From NCBI RefSeq assembly GCF_006384975.1, contig NZ_CP021645.1:4182001-4246000 (forward strand): a DNA stretch of 64,000 bases, written 5' to 3'. Every line of letters starts with the position of its first letter. The stretch's first letter is position 1. The translations under genes and the position numbers were made by a program. Shown here in pieces: positions 28,725 to 43,532 of the stretch. The notes under the pieces were generated by a model. It had not been told where the DNA came from, did not search any database, and saw only the letters and a list, made by a program, of their open reading frames with translations. The DNA is from Pseudomonas oryzihabitans (GTDB taxonomy: Bacteria; Pseudomonadota; Gammaproteobacteria; Pseudomonadales; Pseudomonadaceae).

Positions 28725-30197
28725 ATGAGCAAAGAAGTTCTGCTGGTAGTGGAATCTGTTTCGAACGAGAAGGGTGTTCCACCCGGCGTCATCTTCGAGG
28801 CACTGGAGTTGGCACTCGCCACGGCTACCAAGAAACGCTACGAAGAAGATGTGGATCTGCGGGTGTCGATCAACAGACACAACGGCAGCTACGAAACCTT
28901 CCGCCGCTGGACCGTGGTGGAAGACCAGGACTATCAACTGCCCGATTCGCACCTGACGGTGGAAGACGCGCAGGAAGAGCATCCCGGCGCCAAGGCCGGT
29001 GATGTGATCGAAGAAAAGATCGAGTCCATCGAATTCGGTCGCATCGCCGCCCAGACCGCCAAGCAGGTGATCGTGCAGAAGGTGCGCGAAGCCGAGCGGG
29101 CTCAGGTGGTGGATGCCTACCGCGAGAAGGTCGGTGAGATCATCTCGGGTACCGTCAAGAAGGTCACCCGCGACAGCGTGATCGTCGATCTGGGCAACAA
29201 TGCCGAGGCCTTGCTGCCGCGCGAGCACATCATTCCTCGCGAGACCTTCCGCATGGGCGTGCGTCTGCGGGCGCTGCTCAAGGAGATCCGTACGGAGAAC
29301 CGCGGTCCTCAGCTGATGCTGTCGCGCACCGATCCGCAGATGCTGATCGAGCTGTTCCGCATCGAGGTGCCGGAGATCTCCGAGCAGCTGATCGATGTGA
29401 TGGCCGCTGCTCGTGATCCGGGCTCCCGGGCCAAGATCGCCGTTCGCTCCAAGGACAAGCGTATCGATCCCCAGGGTGCCTGCATCGGCATGCGCGGTTC
29501 GCGCGTCCAGGCCGTGTCCGGTGAACTGGGTGGCGAGCGCGTCGACATCGTCCTCTGGGACGACAACCCGGCGCAGTTCGTCATCAATGCCATGGCCCCG
29601 GCCGAAGTCGCCTCGATTATCGTCGACGAAGACAGCCGTACCATGGACATCGCCGTGGCCGAGGACAACCTGGCCCAGGCCATCGGTCGTGGTGGTCAGA
29701 ACGTACGTCTGGCCAGTCAGCTGACCGGTTGGACGCTCAACGTGATGACCGAAGCGGACATCAACGCCAAGCAACAGGCCGAGACCGGCGACATCATCCA
29801 GCGCTTCATCGACGAGTTGGATGTCGACGAGGAACTGGCCCAGGTGCTGGTGGAAGAAGGCTTCACCTCCCTTGAGGAAGTGGCCTATGTCCCCATGGAA
29901 GAGATGCTCAACATCGATGGTTTCGATGAAGACATCGTCAATGAGCTGCGGACGCGGGCGAAAGATCGTCTGCTGACCCGGGCCATCGCAACTGAAGAAC
30001 AGAAGAGCCCCAGCGAAGATCTGTTGACCCTCGACGGCATGGATCCCCAGCTCGCCAATGCGCTGGCCCAGCGTGGTGTGGTGAATCGCGAAGAGCTCGC
30101 CGAGCAGTCGATCGACGACCTGCTCGACATCAACGGCATGACCGAAGAGCGTGCCGGCAAGCTGATCATGGCTGCCCGTGCCCATTGGTTCGAGTAG
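28725..30197 (+). CDS. nusA: Transcription termination/antitermination factor NusA
   Basis: NusA binds RNA polymerase and nascent RNA, promoting pausing, termination and rRNA antitermination. The 490-aa product has the N-terminal polymerase-binding domain ([18 protein letters not shown]), an S1 domain (about 135-200, [16 protein letters not shown]), two KH domains ([38 protein letters not shown]) and two C-terminal acidic repeats. The ATG at 28725 is the family start. Confidence 0.98.
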   Translation: MSKEVLLVVESVSNEKGVPPGVIFEALELALATATKKRYEEDVDLRVSINRHNGSYETFRRWTVVEDQDYQLPDSHLTVEDAQEEHPGAKAGDVIEEKIESIEFGRIAAQTAKQVIVQKVREAERAQVVDAYREKVGEIISGTVKKVTRDSVIVDLGNNAEALLPREHIIPRETFRMGVRLRALLKEIRTENRGPQLMLSRTDPQMLIELFRIEVPEISEQLIDVMAAARDPGSRAKIAVRSKDKRIDPQGACIGMRGSRVQAVSGELGGERVDIVLWDDNPAQFVINAMAPAEVASIIVDEDSRTMDIAVAEDNLAQAIGRGGQNVRLASQLTGWTLNVMTEADINAKQQAETGDIIQRFIDELDVDEELAQVLVEEGFTSLEEVAYVPMEEMLNIDGFDEDIVNELRTRAKDRLLTRAIATEEQKSPSEDLLTLDGMDPQLANALAQRGVVNREELAEQSIDDLLDINGMTEERAGKLIMAARAHWFE

Positions 30198-30223
30198 GCG
30201 GCGCAGCCTGAGGAGAGAAGTGC

Positions 30224-32788
<2,565 letters not shown>

Positions 32789-32920
32789 CGGCGACTCCGC
32801 CTCAGGACGGCAGGTCGCGGGTCTGGCAGAGGGTTGCCAGGCTCGGACTTGCCGTTCGCGTTTCCAAGATTCATGGCTGGCAGGCCTGGTGTCTGCGGCC
32901 TTTCGTACGAGAGTTTCGAC

Positions 32921-33304
32921 ATGGCCAAAGAATTCAGCCGTACCCAGCGCATCGGCGATCAGATGCAGCGTGAACTGGCACTGCTGATCCAGCGCGAGAT
33001 CAAGGATCCGCGGCTGGGCATGGTAACCATCACCGGCGTGGACGTCGCGCGTGACCTGTCCCATGCCAAGGTGCACATCACGGTCCTGGGCAAGGACGAC
33101 GACGCCGAGGCGATCAAGCAGAATCTCAGCATCCTCAAGGACGCTGCGGGCTTCCTGCGCCAGCAGCTGAGTCGGGTGATGAAATTGCGGACCATCCCGC
33201 AACTGAGCTTCCAGTATGACGAGAGCATCCGTCGCGGTGCCCAGCTGTCGGCCCTGATCGAGCGTGCGGTTGCTGAAGACCGTCGTCACGAAGGGGAGGA
33301 GTAG
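32921..33304 (+). CDS. rbfA: Ribosome-binding factor A
   Basis: RbfA is a KH-fold factor for 16S rRNA 5'-end maturation and cold adaptation. The 127-aa product starts [19 protein letters not shown] and has the family segment [21 protein letters not shown] and the helical [19 protein letters not shown]. The ATG at 32921 is the normal start. It precedes truB by 2 bp. Confidence 0.96.
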   Translation: MAKEFSRTQRIGDQMQRELALLIQREIKDPRLGMVTITGVDVARDLSHAKVHITVLGKDDDAEAIKQNLSILKDAAGFLRQQLSRVMKLRTIPQLSFQYDESIRRGAQLSALIERAVAEDRRHEGEE

Positions 33305-33306
33305 GG

Positions 33307-34221
33307 GTGGCTCAGGTCAAGCGTATTCGCCGCCAGGTCCATGGCGTGCTGGTACTGGACAAGCCACGCGGCTTTTCCTCCAATGCGGCGCTGCAAAAGG
33401 TTCGCTGGTTGCTCAACGCGGAGAAAGCGGGGCATACCGGTAGTCTGGATCCCCTGGCCACTGGCGTGCTGCCGTTGTGCTTCGGTGAGGCGACCAAGTT
33501 TTCCCAATACCTGCTGGATGCCGACAAGGGCTACCGCACCGTGGCCCAGCTGGGCGTCACCACCACCACCGGCGATGCCGAGGGTGAGGTACTGGAGCGA
33601 CGGGCGGTCAGTGTCGACGAAGCGGCCATCCAGGCGGCCTTGCCGGCCTTTCGCGGTGAGATAGAGCAGATTCCGCCGATGTACTCGGCACTCAAGCGCG
33701 ATGGCCAGCCGCTCTACAAGCTGGCACGTGCCGGCGAAGTAGTGGAGCGCGAGGCGCGTTCTGTTACTATTGCCCGTCTGGAGCTTCTGGCGTTGCAGGA
33801 AGATCGCGCGACGCTGGAAGTGGCCTGCAGCAAGGGGACCTATGTGCGCACCCTGGTCGAAGACCTCGGCGCCCGTCTCGGTTGCGGGGCTCACGTGGCT
33901 GAGTTGCGCCGTACCCAGGCCGGTCCCTTTGGCCTGACCCAGGCGATCAGCCTGGAAGAACTGGAAGCGGCACACGCCGAAGGTGGTGCCGAAGCTCTGG
34001 ATCGCTTCCTGCTGCCAGTCGACAGTGGCTTGGAACATTGGCCGCTGGTGCAGTTGACCCAGCACAGTGCGTACTACTGGTTGCACGGTCAGCCCGTCCG
34101 GGCGGCCAATGCGCCGAAATTCGGCTTGATGCGGGTGCAGGACGACCAGGGTCGTTTCATCGGCATCGGCGAGATAGATGACGAGGGGCAGGTTGCCCCG
34201 CGTAGACTGATTCGGTCCTAG
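33307..34221 (+). CDS. truB: tRNA pseudouridine(55) synthase TruB
   Basis: TruB makes pseudouridine 55 in the T loop of tRNAs. The 304-aa product has the catalytic Asp48 in [12 protein letters not shown], the substrate-binding motifs [18 protein letters not shown] and [14 protein letters not shown], and a C-terminal PUA-like domain. The start is GTG at 33307 with GGGGAGG just upstream, inside the end of rbfA. Confidence 0.97.
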   Translation: MAQVKRIRRQVHGVLVLDKPRGFSSNAALQKVRWLLNAEKAGHTGSLDPLATGVLPLCFGEATKFSQYLLDADKGYRTVAQLGVTTTTGDAEGEVLERRAVSVDEAAIQAALPAFRGEIEQIPPMYSALKRDGQPLYKLARAGEVVEREARSVTIARLELLALQEDRATLEVACSKGTYVRTLVEDLGARLGCGAHVAELRRTQAGPFGLTQAISLEELEAAHAEGGAEALDRFLLPVDSGLEHWPLVQLTQHSAYYWLHGQPVRAANAPKFGLMRVQDDQGRFIGIGEIDDEGQVAPRRLIRS

Positions 34222-34316
34222 ACCGATACCGAGGATGGCTGTCAGCAGGCACGGTCATTCCTCTTTTCCTAAGCACGGGAATTTTCCCGGCCTGTTACCT
34301 CAGAGGAGCCCTAATC

Positions 34317-34586
34317 ATGGCACTGAGCGTCGAAGATAAAGCCCAGATCGTAAACGAGTTCAAGCAGAGCGAAGGCGACACCGGTTCCCCGGAAGTGCAG
34401 GTTGCCCTGCTGTCCGCCAACATCGACAAGCTGCAAGGTCACTTCAAGGCCAACGGCAAAGACCACCACAGCCGTCGTGGTCTGATCCGCATGGTCAACC
34501 AGCGCCGTAAGCTGCTGGACTACCTGAAGTCCAAGGACACCACTCGTTACAGCGCGCTGATCGCTCGCCTGGGCCTGCGTCGTTAA
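34317..34586 (+). CDS. rpsO: 30S ribosomal protein S15
   Basis: S15 is a primary 16S rRNA-binding protein of the central domain of the 30S subunit. The 89-aa product has the full-length four-helix sequence with the [19 protein letters not shown] signature. AGAGGAGC precedes the ATG. It ends before a strong terminator that separates it from pnp. Confidence 0.99.
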   Translation: MALSVEDKAQIVNEFKQSEGDTGSPEVQVALLSANIDKLQGHFKANGKDHHSRRGLIRMVNQRRKLLDYLKSKDTTRYSALIARLGLRR

Positions 34587-34616
34587 TACGATGCAGACCT
34601 GCTGCAAGCAGTCTGA

Positions 34617-34653
34617 AGCTGGAGGTCGGCTCGCGCCGGCCTCCAGCTTTTTT
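34617..34653 (+). terminator. rpsO terminator
   Basis: A 14-bp stem AGCTGGAGGTCGGC/GCCGGCCTCCAGCT (one G-T wobble) with a TCGC tetraloop is followed by seven Ts. As in other bacteria it lies between rpsO and pnp and probably gives partial read-through. Confidence 0.88.
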
Positions 34654-34760
34654 GCTTGAGCGGCCGACAGAATCGGCCTGCGTTACCCGGAGATCAGCGA
34701 GGGTCCGAATCCCTCTGGTCGCCCCTGTTTCCCCCAAGGCAATAAAGAGAAGGAAAGACT

Positions 34761-36863
34761 GTGAATCCAGTAATCAAGCAATTCAAGTTCGGTGAGCAGA
34801 ACTTCACCCTGGAAACCGGCCGCATCGCGCGCCAGGCGACCGGTGCGGTACTGGTCTCCACCGACGACGTCAGCGTGCTGGTCACCGTGGTCGGTGCCAA
34901 GCAGCCCGCAGCCGGCAAGGACTTCTTCCCGCTGTCCGTGCACTACCAGGAGAAGACCTACGCCGCTGGCCGCATCCCCGGTGGCTACTTCAAGCGTGAA
35001 GGTCGTCCTTCCGAGAAGGAAACCCTGACCTCGCGCCTGATCGATCGCCCGATCCGTCCGCTGTTCCCCGAAGGCTTCCTCAACGAAGTCCAGGTGGTCT
35101 GCACCGTGGTCAGCACCAACAAGAAGTCCGATCCGGACATCGCCGCCATGATCGGCACCTCCGCCGCCCTGGCCATCTCCGGCATCCCCTTCGCCGGCCC
35201 CATCGGTGCGGCGCGCGTGGGTTACCACAGCGAACTGGGCTACCTGCTGAACCCCAGCTACGAGCAGCTGCAGAGCTCCAGCCTGGACATGGTCGTGGCC
35301 GGTACCCGTGACGCCGTGCTGATGGTGGAATCCGAAGCCGACGAACTGACCGAAGACCAGATGCTGGGTGGCGTGCTGTTCGCCCACGAAGAATTCCAGG
35401 TGGCCATCGAGGCCATCAGCCAGTTCGCCGCCGAAGCCGGCAAGCCGAGTTGGAACTGGCAGGCGCCTGCCGAGAACACCGCCCTGGTCGAGGCCGTCAA
35501 GGCCGAGGTCGGCGAGGCCGTGTCCCGTGCCTACACCATCACCATCAAGCAGGATCGCTATGCGGCCCTGGGTGCCCTGCGCGACCAGGCCGTCGCCAAG
35601 CTGGCCGGTGAGAACGGTCAGTACAGCGAAGCCGAGGTCAAGGAGACCTTCGGTCTGCTGGAATACCGCACCGTGCGCCAGAACATCGTCGACGGCAAGC
35701 CGCGTATCGACGGTCGCGACACCCGCACCGTACGCCCGCTGCAGATCGAAGTCGGCACCCTGAAGAAGACCCACGGTTCGGCGCTGTTCACCCGTGGTGA
35801 AACCCAGGCCCTGGTCACCGCGACCCTGGGCACCGCCCGTGACGCCCAGCTGCTGGACACCCTGGAAGGCGAGCGCCGCGACAGCTTCATGCTGCACTAC
35901 AACTTCCCGCCCTTCTCGGTCGGCGAGTGCGGCCGCATGGGCAGCCCGGGCCGTCGCGAGATCGGCCATGGCCGTCTGGCCCGTCGTGGCATCCAGGCCA
36001 TGCTGCCGACCCAGGAAGCCTTCCCCTACAGCATCCGTGTGGTCTCCGAGATCACCGAATCCAACGGCTCCAGCTCCATGGCGTCGGTGTGCGGTGCCTC
36101 CCTGGCACTGATGGATGCCGGTGTGCCGGTCAAGGCGCCGGTGGCCGGTATCGCCATGGGCCTGGTCAAGGAAGGCGAGAAGTTCGCCGTCCTGACCGAC
36201 ATCCTGGGTGACGAAGACCACCTGGGCGACATGGACTTCAAGGTAGCCGGTACCGCCAAGGGCGTCACCGCCCTGCAGATGGACATCAAGATCAACGGCA
36301 TCACCGAAGAGATCATGGAGATCGCCCTGGAGCAGGCGCTGGAAGCGCGTCTGAACATCCTGGGTCAGATGAACCAGGTCATCTCCGAGTCGCGCGCCGA
36401 GCTGTCGGAAAACGCGCCGACCATGCTGTCGATGAAGATCGACCAGGACAAGATCCGTGACGTGATCGGCAAGGGTGGCGCCACCATCCGCGGTATCTGC
36501 GAAGAGACCAAGGCCTCGATCGACATCGAGGACGACGGCACCATCAAGATCTACGGCGAGACCCGCGAAGCCGCCGAGGCTGCCAAGCAGCGCGTGCTGG
36601 GCATCACCGCCGAGGCCGAGATCGGCAAGATCTACGTCGGCAAGGTGGAGCGCATCGTCGACTTCGGCGCCTTCGTCAACATCCTGCCCGGCAAGGATGG
36701 TCTGGTGCACATCTCGCAGATCAGCGATCAGCGCATCGAGAAGGTCACCGACGTCCTCAAGGAGGGTCAGGAAGTAAAGGTGCTGGTACTGGACGTGGAC
36801 AACCGCGGCCGTATCAAGCTGTCGATCAAGGACGTAGCGGCGGCGGAAGCCTCCGGCGTCTGA
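34761..36863 (+). CDS. pnp: Polyribonucleotide nucleotidyltransferase (PNPase)
   Basis: PNPase degrades RNA phosphorolytically from the 3' end and joins RNase E in the degradosome. The 700-aa product has two RNase PH cores (residues about 12-200 and 310-550; [14 protein letters not shown] and [20 protein letters not shown] in the second), a KH domain (about 555, [20 protein letters not shown]) and a C-terminal S1 domain ([20 protein letters not shown]). The start is GTG at 34761 after AGAAGGAAAG. In E. coli PNPase represses its own leader with RNase III. Confidence 0.98.
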   Translation: MNPVIKQFKFGEQNFTLETGRIARQATGAVLVSTDDVSVLVTVVGAKQPAAGKDFFPLSVHYQEKTYAAGRIPGGYFKREGRPSEKETLTSRLIDRPIRPLFPEGFLNEVQVVCTVVSTNKKSDPDIAAMIGTSAALAISGIPFAGPIGAARVGYHSELGYLLNPSYEQLQSSSLDMVVAGTRDAVLMVESEADELTEDQMLGGVLFAHEEFQVAIEAISQFAAEAGKPSWNWQAPAENTALVEAVKAEVGEAVSRAYTITIKQDRYAALGALRDQAVAKLAGENGQYSEAEVKETFGLLEYRTVRQNIVDGKPRIDGRDTRTVRPLQIEVGTLKKTHGSALFTRGETQALVTATLGTARDAQLLDTLEGERRDSFMLHYNFPPFSVGECGRMGSPGRREIGHGRLARRGIQAMLPTQEAFPYSIRVVSEITESNGSSSMASVCGASLALMDAGVPVKAPVAGIAMGLVKEGEKFAVLTDILGDEDHLGDMDFKVAGTAKGVTALQMDIKINGITEEIMEIALEQALEARLNILGQMNQVISESRAELSENAPTMLSMKIDQDKIRDVIGKGGATIRGICEETKASIDIEDDGTIKIYGETREAAEAAKQRVLGITAEAEIGKIYVGKVERIVDFGAFVNILPGKDGLVHISQISDQRIEKVTDVLKEGQEVKVLVLDVDNRGRIKLSIKDVAAAEASGV

Positions 36864-36882
36864 GACGACCCCTGCTAAGAAG

Positions 36883-36908
36883 AAACCCGGCCTCGGCCGG
36901 GTTTTTTT
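36883..36908 (+). terminator. pnp terminator
   Basis: A 10-bp stem AAACCCGGCC/GGCCGGGTTT around a 2-nt centre is followed by a T run, 20 bp after the pnp stop. Confidence 0.88.
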
Positions 36909-36948
36909 GTTTTTGGTGGGGTGAAGAGTTCGCCGGATATTTCATCGC

Positions 36949-37070
36949 GGCCATGGCGGTCCGCCGCTGCGGCCGCTCCGTAGGTTGGGTTGAGCACAGC
37001 GAAGCCCAACATCGCCCCGGGGGCTGGCAATGTTGGGCTTCGACGATAGAGCTGTCTCAACCCAACCTAC
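36949..37070. repeat. Composite REP-like repeat, copy 2
   Basis: The segment starts with a 31-bp stretch (36949-36979) identical to 442-472 except at one base. Nested inverted repeats follow: GTAGGTTGGGTTGAG (36980-36994) with CTCAACCCAACCTAC (37056-37070), and GAAGCCCAACAT (37001-37012) with ATGTTGGGCTTC (37030-37041). It fills the space between pnp and the lysR gene. Confidence 0.7.
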
Positions 37071-37106
37071 CGTATATCGCCACCCCGGCCGCGATTGGCC
37101 GCTTGA

Positions 37107-37991
37107 TCAGACCTTCTCACGAATCCATTCGATGAAGCTGCGCACCTTGGGCACCTCGGCCATCTGTTCCGGATAGGCCAGCCAATAGGCGTGGGGGCTG
37201 GCCAGGCGGTGTGGCCAGGCGAGCACCAGGCGGCCGGAAGCCAGTTCCTCGGCAACCAGGAATTCCGGTAGTAGCGCTACCCCACAGCCTTCCTGGGCGG
37301 CGCGGGCGCAGAGGGTGAAGGTGTCGAAGCGCGGGCCGTGGTGGCTGTGGACTTCTTCGCGGCTGAGGCTGGCGTACCAGTCATGCCAGGATTCCGGGCG
37401 GGTGGTGTTCTGCAGCAGGACGAAGTCCACCAGTTGCTCGGGGCCGTCGATGCCGTCGGCAGGCAGCAGGTCCGGCGCGCAGACCGCGACCATGTGCTCG
37501 TGCAGCAGCAATTCGCACTCGGCGCCCGGCCAACTGCCATGGCCATAGAACAGCGCCACGTCGTGGCGCGGATCGCGAAAATCCACCGGCTCCAGGGCGC
37601 TGGAGACATCCAGGTGGATGTTGGGATGGCGTAGGCGCCAGCCCTTCAGGCGCGGCACCAGCCAGCGCTCGCCGAAGGTTGGCGGGGTGGCGACCCGCAG
37701 CACCTCGGTCTCGCCGCCATAGGACCTCAGGTAGCGTGCCGACATCTCCAGCTGATTGAGAATCTTGTCCACCTCGGCCAGGTAGAGGGCGCCCGCCGGG
37801 GTCAGTTGCAGGCGTCGACGGACCCGGCGGAACAGACTGTGCTGCAGCAGATCCTCGAGCTGGGCGACCTGCTTGCTGACCGCGCTCTGGGTCAGCGCCA
37901 GTTCATCGGCCGCACGGGTGAAGCTCAGGTGGCGCGCGACCGCCTCGAAGCACTGCATGGCGGTGATGGACGGCAAATGGCGACGTTGCAT
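37107..37991 (-). CDS. LysR-type regulator next to amaB-amaA
   Basis: A 294-aa LysR-family regulator of the GcvA-like branch. The N-terminal winged helix reads FTRAADELALTQSAVSKQVA (recognition region) followed by LEDLLQHSLFRRVRRRLQLT. The remaining residues form a periplasmic-binding-like effector domain. The ATG at 37991 gives MQRRHLPSITAMQCFEAVAR, the usual start for this branch. It is divergent from amaB over 117 bp, the same arrangement as in P. putida, which suggests it controls the ama genes. The effector may be a lysine/pipecolate intermediate (inference). Confidence 0.88.
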   Translation of the reverse strand: MQRRHLPSITAMQCFEAVARHLSFTRAADELALTQSAVSKQVAQLEDLLQHSLFRRVRRRLQLTPAGALYLAEVDKILNQLEMSARYLRSYGGETEVLRVATPPTFGERWLVPRLKGWRLRHPNIHLDVSSALEPVDFRDPRHDVALFYGHGSWPGAECELLLHEHMVAVCAPDLLPADGIDGPEQLVDFVLLQNTTRPESWHDWYASLSREEVHSHHGPRFDTFTLCARAAQEGCGVALLPEFLVAEELASGRLVLAWPHRLASPHAYWLAYPEQMAEVPKVRSFIEWIREKV

Positions 37992-38108
37992 GAGCGCACT
38001 CGCGGCATGAAAAAAGGGAATGATATGCCGAGCAAAGGTCGGTTGTCCGGCGCCGCCGCCCTGACCATACTCAAGGTCGATTCCTTTGATCTTCGCGGAG
38101 ACCTCAGC

Positions 38109-39599
<1,491 letters not shown>

Positions 39600-39625
39600 G
39601 CCGTTCGCCAAGGAGCGCGCAGAAC

Positions 39626-40903
39626 ATGCAGTTGCGTCAGGAATGCCTGTGGGAGCGGCTCTATCCAGCGGTGCCGGGGGCACCGCTGGAGGGGGAGATC
39701 GACACCGAGGTGTGCGTCATTGGCGGTGGCTTCACCGGTCTCTCCACCGGCCTGCACCTGGCGCAAGCCGGGCGCCGGGCAGTGGTGCTGGAGGCCCATG
39801 GCGTTGGCCATGGTGGCTCCGGGCGTAATGTCGGGCTGGTCAATGCCGGCATGTGGATCCCGCCGGACGAGGCGGTGGCCACCCTCGGCAGCGAGGTCGG
39901 CGAGCGCCTGCTGGCGGTGATGGGCGATGCGCCGAGCCAGGTGTTCGCCCTCATCGAGCGCTACGGCATCGATTGCCAGGCGCGCCGGGCCGGGACCCTG
40001 CACATGGCGCACAGTGCCAAGGGGCTGGCCGACCTGGGGCGGCGCGCGGAGCAGTGGCAACGCCGCGGGGCCCGGGTCGAGTTGCTGGAAGGCGAGGCCT
40101 GCTATACGGCATGCGGTACGCGCGACATCAGCGGAGCCCTGCTCGATCATCGTGCGGGCACCCTGGTGCCCATGGGCTATGTGCAGGGCCTGGCCAAGGC
40201 CTTGCGGCAGGAAGGTGGCCAGCTGTTCGAGCGAACCGCGGTGCGCCGGTTGCAACGCGTCGGCGAGCGCTGGCTGGTGGAAACCGCCCAAGGGCGGATC
40301 TTGGCGGATCAGGTGGTCATAGCTTCCAATGCCTACACGGAAGGCGAATGGACCACCCTGCGCCAGCAGTTCTTCACCGGCTACTACTACCAGGTGGCTT
40401 CGCAGCCGCTGGGGCCGGAAGCGGACTTCATCCTGCCCCAGGGGCGTGGCTCCTGGGATACCCGCACGGTGCTGAGCAGCATTCGCCGCGATGCCGAGGG
40501 GCGCCTGTTGCTGGGCAGCCTCGGCAACATGGCGGGGCGCCCGGCAGGCTTCATCCGCGCCTGGGCGGATCGGATCCAGCAGCATTATTTCCCGTCGCTG
40601 GGTCGCGTCGAGTGGGAGTGCACCTGGACGGGCCGGATCGCTTTCACGCCCGATCATCTGATGCGACTGTTCGAGCCGGCGCCGGGGTTGCTCGCGGTCA
40701 CCGGTTACAACGGGCGCGGGGTGACGACCGGCACGGTCGTGGGGCAGGCCTTCGCCCGTTATCTGTGCAGTGGCGATCAGCGGGATCTGCCCATGCCCTT
40801 GGCGTCGCTAGCTGCCAATCCGGTTGGGCAGTGGCGCAGCCTGATGTACGAAGCCGGCTTTACCCTATATCACGCCGGGCAGTGTTTGCGGGTCGTGCTC
40901 TGA
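39626..40903 (+). CDS. amaA: FAD-dependent L-pipecolate oxidase AmaA
   Basis: A 425-aa D-amino acid oxidase-fold (DAO) flavoenzyme. It has an FAD-binding Rossmann motif VIGGGFTGLSTGLHLAQAG near residue 32, then GHGGSGRNVGLVNAGMW, and a C-terminal flavin contact YNGRGVTTGTVVGQAFA. P. putida AmaA oxidises L-pipecolate to piperideine-6-carboxylate, the AmaB substrate; this assignment rests on family likeness and the amaB neighbour. Related glycine/proline-type oxidases remain possible. Confidence 0.85.
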   Translation: MQLRQECLWERLYPAVPGAPLEGEIDTEVCVIGGGFTGLSTGLHLAQAGRRAVVLEAHGVGHGGSGRNVGLVNAGMWIPPDEAVATLGSEVGERLLAVMGDAPSQVFALIERYGIDCQARRAGTLHMAHSAKGLADLGRRAEQWQRRGARVELLEGEACYTACGTRDISGALLDHRAGTLVPMGYVQGLAKALRQEGGQLFERTAVRRLQRVGERWLVETAQGRILADQVVIASNAYTEGEWTTLRQQFFTGYYYQVASQPLGPEADFILPQGRGSWDTRTVLSSIRRDAEGRLLLGSLGNMAGRPAGFIRAWADRIQQHYFPSLGRVEWECTWTGRIAFTPDHLMRLFEPAPGLLAVTGYNGRGVTTGTVVGQAFARYLCSGDQRDLPMPLASLAANPVGQWRSLMYEAGFTLYHAGQCLRVVL

Positions 40904-41396
40904 TAGCCACCCGCTAGTGCCTGCCCATGCTGGGTCCGCTCCTTTCACGCACTGTAAAAGCGGCTGATTTGCGCATCTCGCGCTGCCAAGTCAGCCGCTT
41001 CGTCAGGTCTTGTTCATACCGCGTGATAGCCTCTCGAATGGCCTGATTCGCCAAGGGTTGCGCCCCGCCAAGGTTGGTTACTTTGGTGGCACGCTGCGCG
41101 GCCGATGTTACGTTTTGGTGCGAAACAGGTGCAACCGGGTTGCTATCAGGTAACAAACCTCCTGGTTTTCCTTGGCTGATTGTCACCGGGACGAGCGGAT
41201 CCTGGCGCCGGGCGGTCGCCTGGGCTCGGGACAAAAAGACTGCCAAATGCACTGATGGCGCGGTCTGCTCCAGCTGCCGCGGTGATTTCCGGATGTGCAG
41301 CCCAGGCAAATCGTCTTTGCCCAGCTCGCACAACTGACCTCTGGCACAGGCTTTGCTGAAGCCGAAGGGCCAACCACCCTCTGGAGCAAACCTCCC
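40904..41396. other. amaA-livK intergenic region
   Basis: I see no supported gene in this 493-bp stretch. It holds a 10-bp-arm inverted repeat (AAGCGGCTGA 40958-40967, TCAGCCGCTT 40991-41000) and, near its end, a sigma-54 promoter. On the minus strand 41060-40914 a startless frame reads ANQAIREAITRYEQDLTKRL and onward to a stop. That looks more protein-like than its surroundings and may be a gene remnant. The small plus-strand frame at 41074-41337 has no family features. Confidence 0.5.
41342..41357 (+). promoter_or_regulatory. Sigma-54 (RpoN) promoter of livK
   Basis: TGGCACAGGCTTTGCT carries the -24 GG and -12 GC exactly 10 nt apart and matches the consensus TGGCAC-N5-TTGCW at every conserved base. 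It lies 39 bp upstream of the livK start, leaving room for a 5' leader with the ribosome site. An activator site further upstream is expected but was not identified with confidence. Confidence 0.8.
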
Positions 41397-42518
41397 ATGT
41401 CGAAGATTTACAGAAAAGGCATTCTGGCTCTCGCTATCGGTTCTGCGTTCACTCTCTCCTCCCTGGCACACGCCGATATCCTGATCGGCGTCGCGGGTCC
41501 CTTCACCGGTGCCAGCGCAGCCTACGGCGAGCAGTTCTGGAAGGGGGCGAGCCAGGCCGCGGACGACATCAACGCCGCGGGCGGTATCAATGGCGAGAAG
41601 ATCAAGCTGGTGCAGGGCGACGACGCCTGCGAACCCAAGCAGGCCGTGGCCGTGGCCAACCGCCTGGTGGACTCCGACAAGGTCAAGGCCGTGATCGGCC
41701 ACTTCTGCTCCTCCAACACCATGCCCGCCTCGGAGATCTACGACGAAGCCGGCATCATCTCCATCACGCCGGCGTCGACCAACCCCAAGATCACCGAGCG
41801 TGGTCTGACCGGCGTGTTCCGTATGTGCGGACGTGACGACCAGCAGGGCATCGTCGCCGGCGACTACATCGTCGACGTGCTCAAGGCCAAGAAGGTCGCC
41901 ATCGTCCACGACAAGGACACCTATGGTCAGGGCCTGGCCGACGCCACCAAGGCGCAGCTCAACAAGCGCGGCGTGAAAGAGGTGCTCTACGAGGGCCTGA
42001 CCCGCGGCGAGAAGGACTTCAACTCCCTGGTCACCAAGATCCGCGCCTCCGGCGCCGACGTGGTCTACTTCGGCGGTCTGCACCCCGAAGCTGGTCCGCT
42101 GGTCCGCCAGCTGCGCGAACAGGGCGTGACCGCCAAGTTCGTCTCCGGCGACGGCATCGTCTCCATGGACCTGGTCACCACCGCGGGCGGCCCGCAGTAC
42201 ACCAAGGGCGTGCTGATGACCTTCGGCGCCGATCCGCTGCAGAACCCGGCCGGCAAGACCGTGGTGGAAACCCTGCGCAAAGCCGGTTACGAGCCCGAGG
42301 GTTACACCCTCTACTCCTACGCTTCGCTGCAAGCCGTGGCCGCTGCCTTCAACGGCATCAAGGGCACCGACGGCGCCAAGGCCGCCGAATGGCTGAAATC
42401 CCACACCGTGCCCACCGTTCTCGGCGACAAGAGCTGGGACAGCAAGGGCGACCTCAAGGTCTCCGACTACGTGATGTACGAATGGGACGACAAGGGCAAG
42501 TACCACCAACTGCCCTGA
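41397..42518 (+). CDS. livK: Branched-chain-type amino acid ABC transporter, substrate-binding protein
   Basis: A 373-aa periplasmic binding protein of the LivJ/LivK/BraC family. A signal peptide (about residues 1-26, with LALAIGSAFTLSSLAHA before the cut) is followed by DILIGVAGPFTGASAAYGEQ. The disulfide-forming Cys pair (DDACEPKQA and GHFCSS) typical of the family is present. Ligand contacts GHFCSSNT and SITPASTNP are visible. Leu/Ile/Val binding is the family default, but this copy sits beside a fused aconitase-X gene and amaAB, so another amino acid is possible. First gene of livKHMGF. Confidence 0.92.
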   Translation: MSKIYRKGILALAIGSAFTLSSLAHADILIGVAGPFTGASAAYGEQFWKGASQAADDINAAGGINGEKIKLVQGDDACEPKQAVAVANRLVDSDKVKAVIGHFCSSNTMPASEIYDEAGIISITPASTNPKITERGLTGVFRMCGRDDQQGIVAGDYIVDVLKAKKVAIVHDKDTYGQGLADATKAQLNKRGVKEVLYEGLTRGEKDFNSLVTKIRASGADVVYFGGLHPEAGPLVRQLREQGVTAKFVSGDGIVSMDLVTTAGGPQYTKGVLMTFGADPLQNPAGKTVVETLRKAGYEPEGYTLYSYASLQAVAAAFNGIKGTDGAKAAEWLKSHTVPTVLGDKSWDSKGDLKVSDYVMYEWDDKGKYHQLP

Positions 42519-42614
42519 TCCTCGCGTGAATCCGCCGGCTCCCGTCTCGTCTCCGCCCCAGGACGAGGCGGGGGGCGGCGGCCCTCGTCATCCTTCCAGC
42601 GCGAGACTGCAAAC

Positions 42615-43529
<915 letters not shown>

Positions 43530-43532
43530 TCC

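Noticed and set aside
34683..36710. A 675-codon open frame antisense to pnp
   Set aside because: Shadow of pnp; Gly/His/Asp-rich with no recognisable domain.
40914..42509. A 531-codon minus-strand frame over livK
   Set aside because: The part over livK is a shadow; only its last 45 codons lie outside livK and were reported separately as a weak observation.
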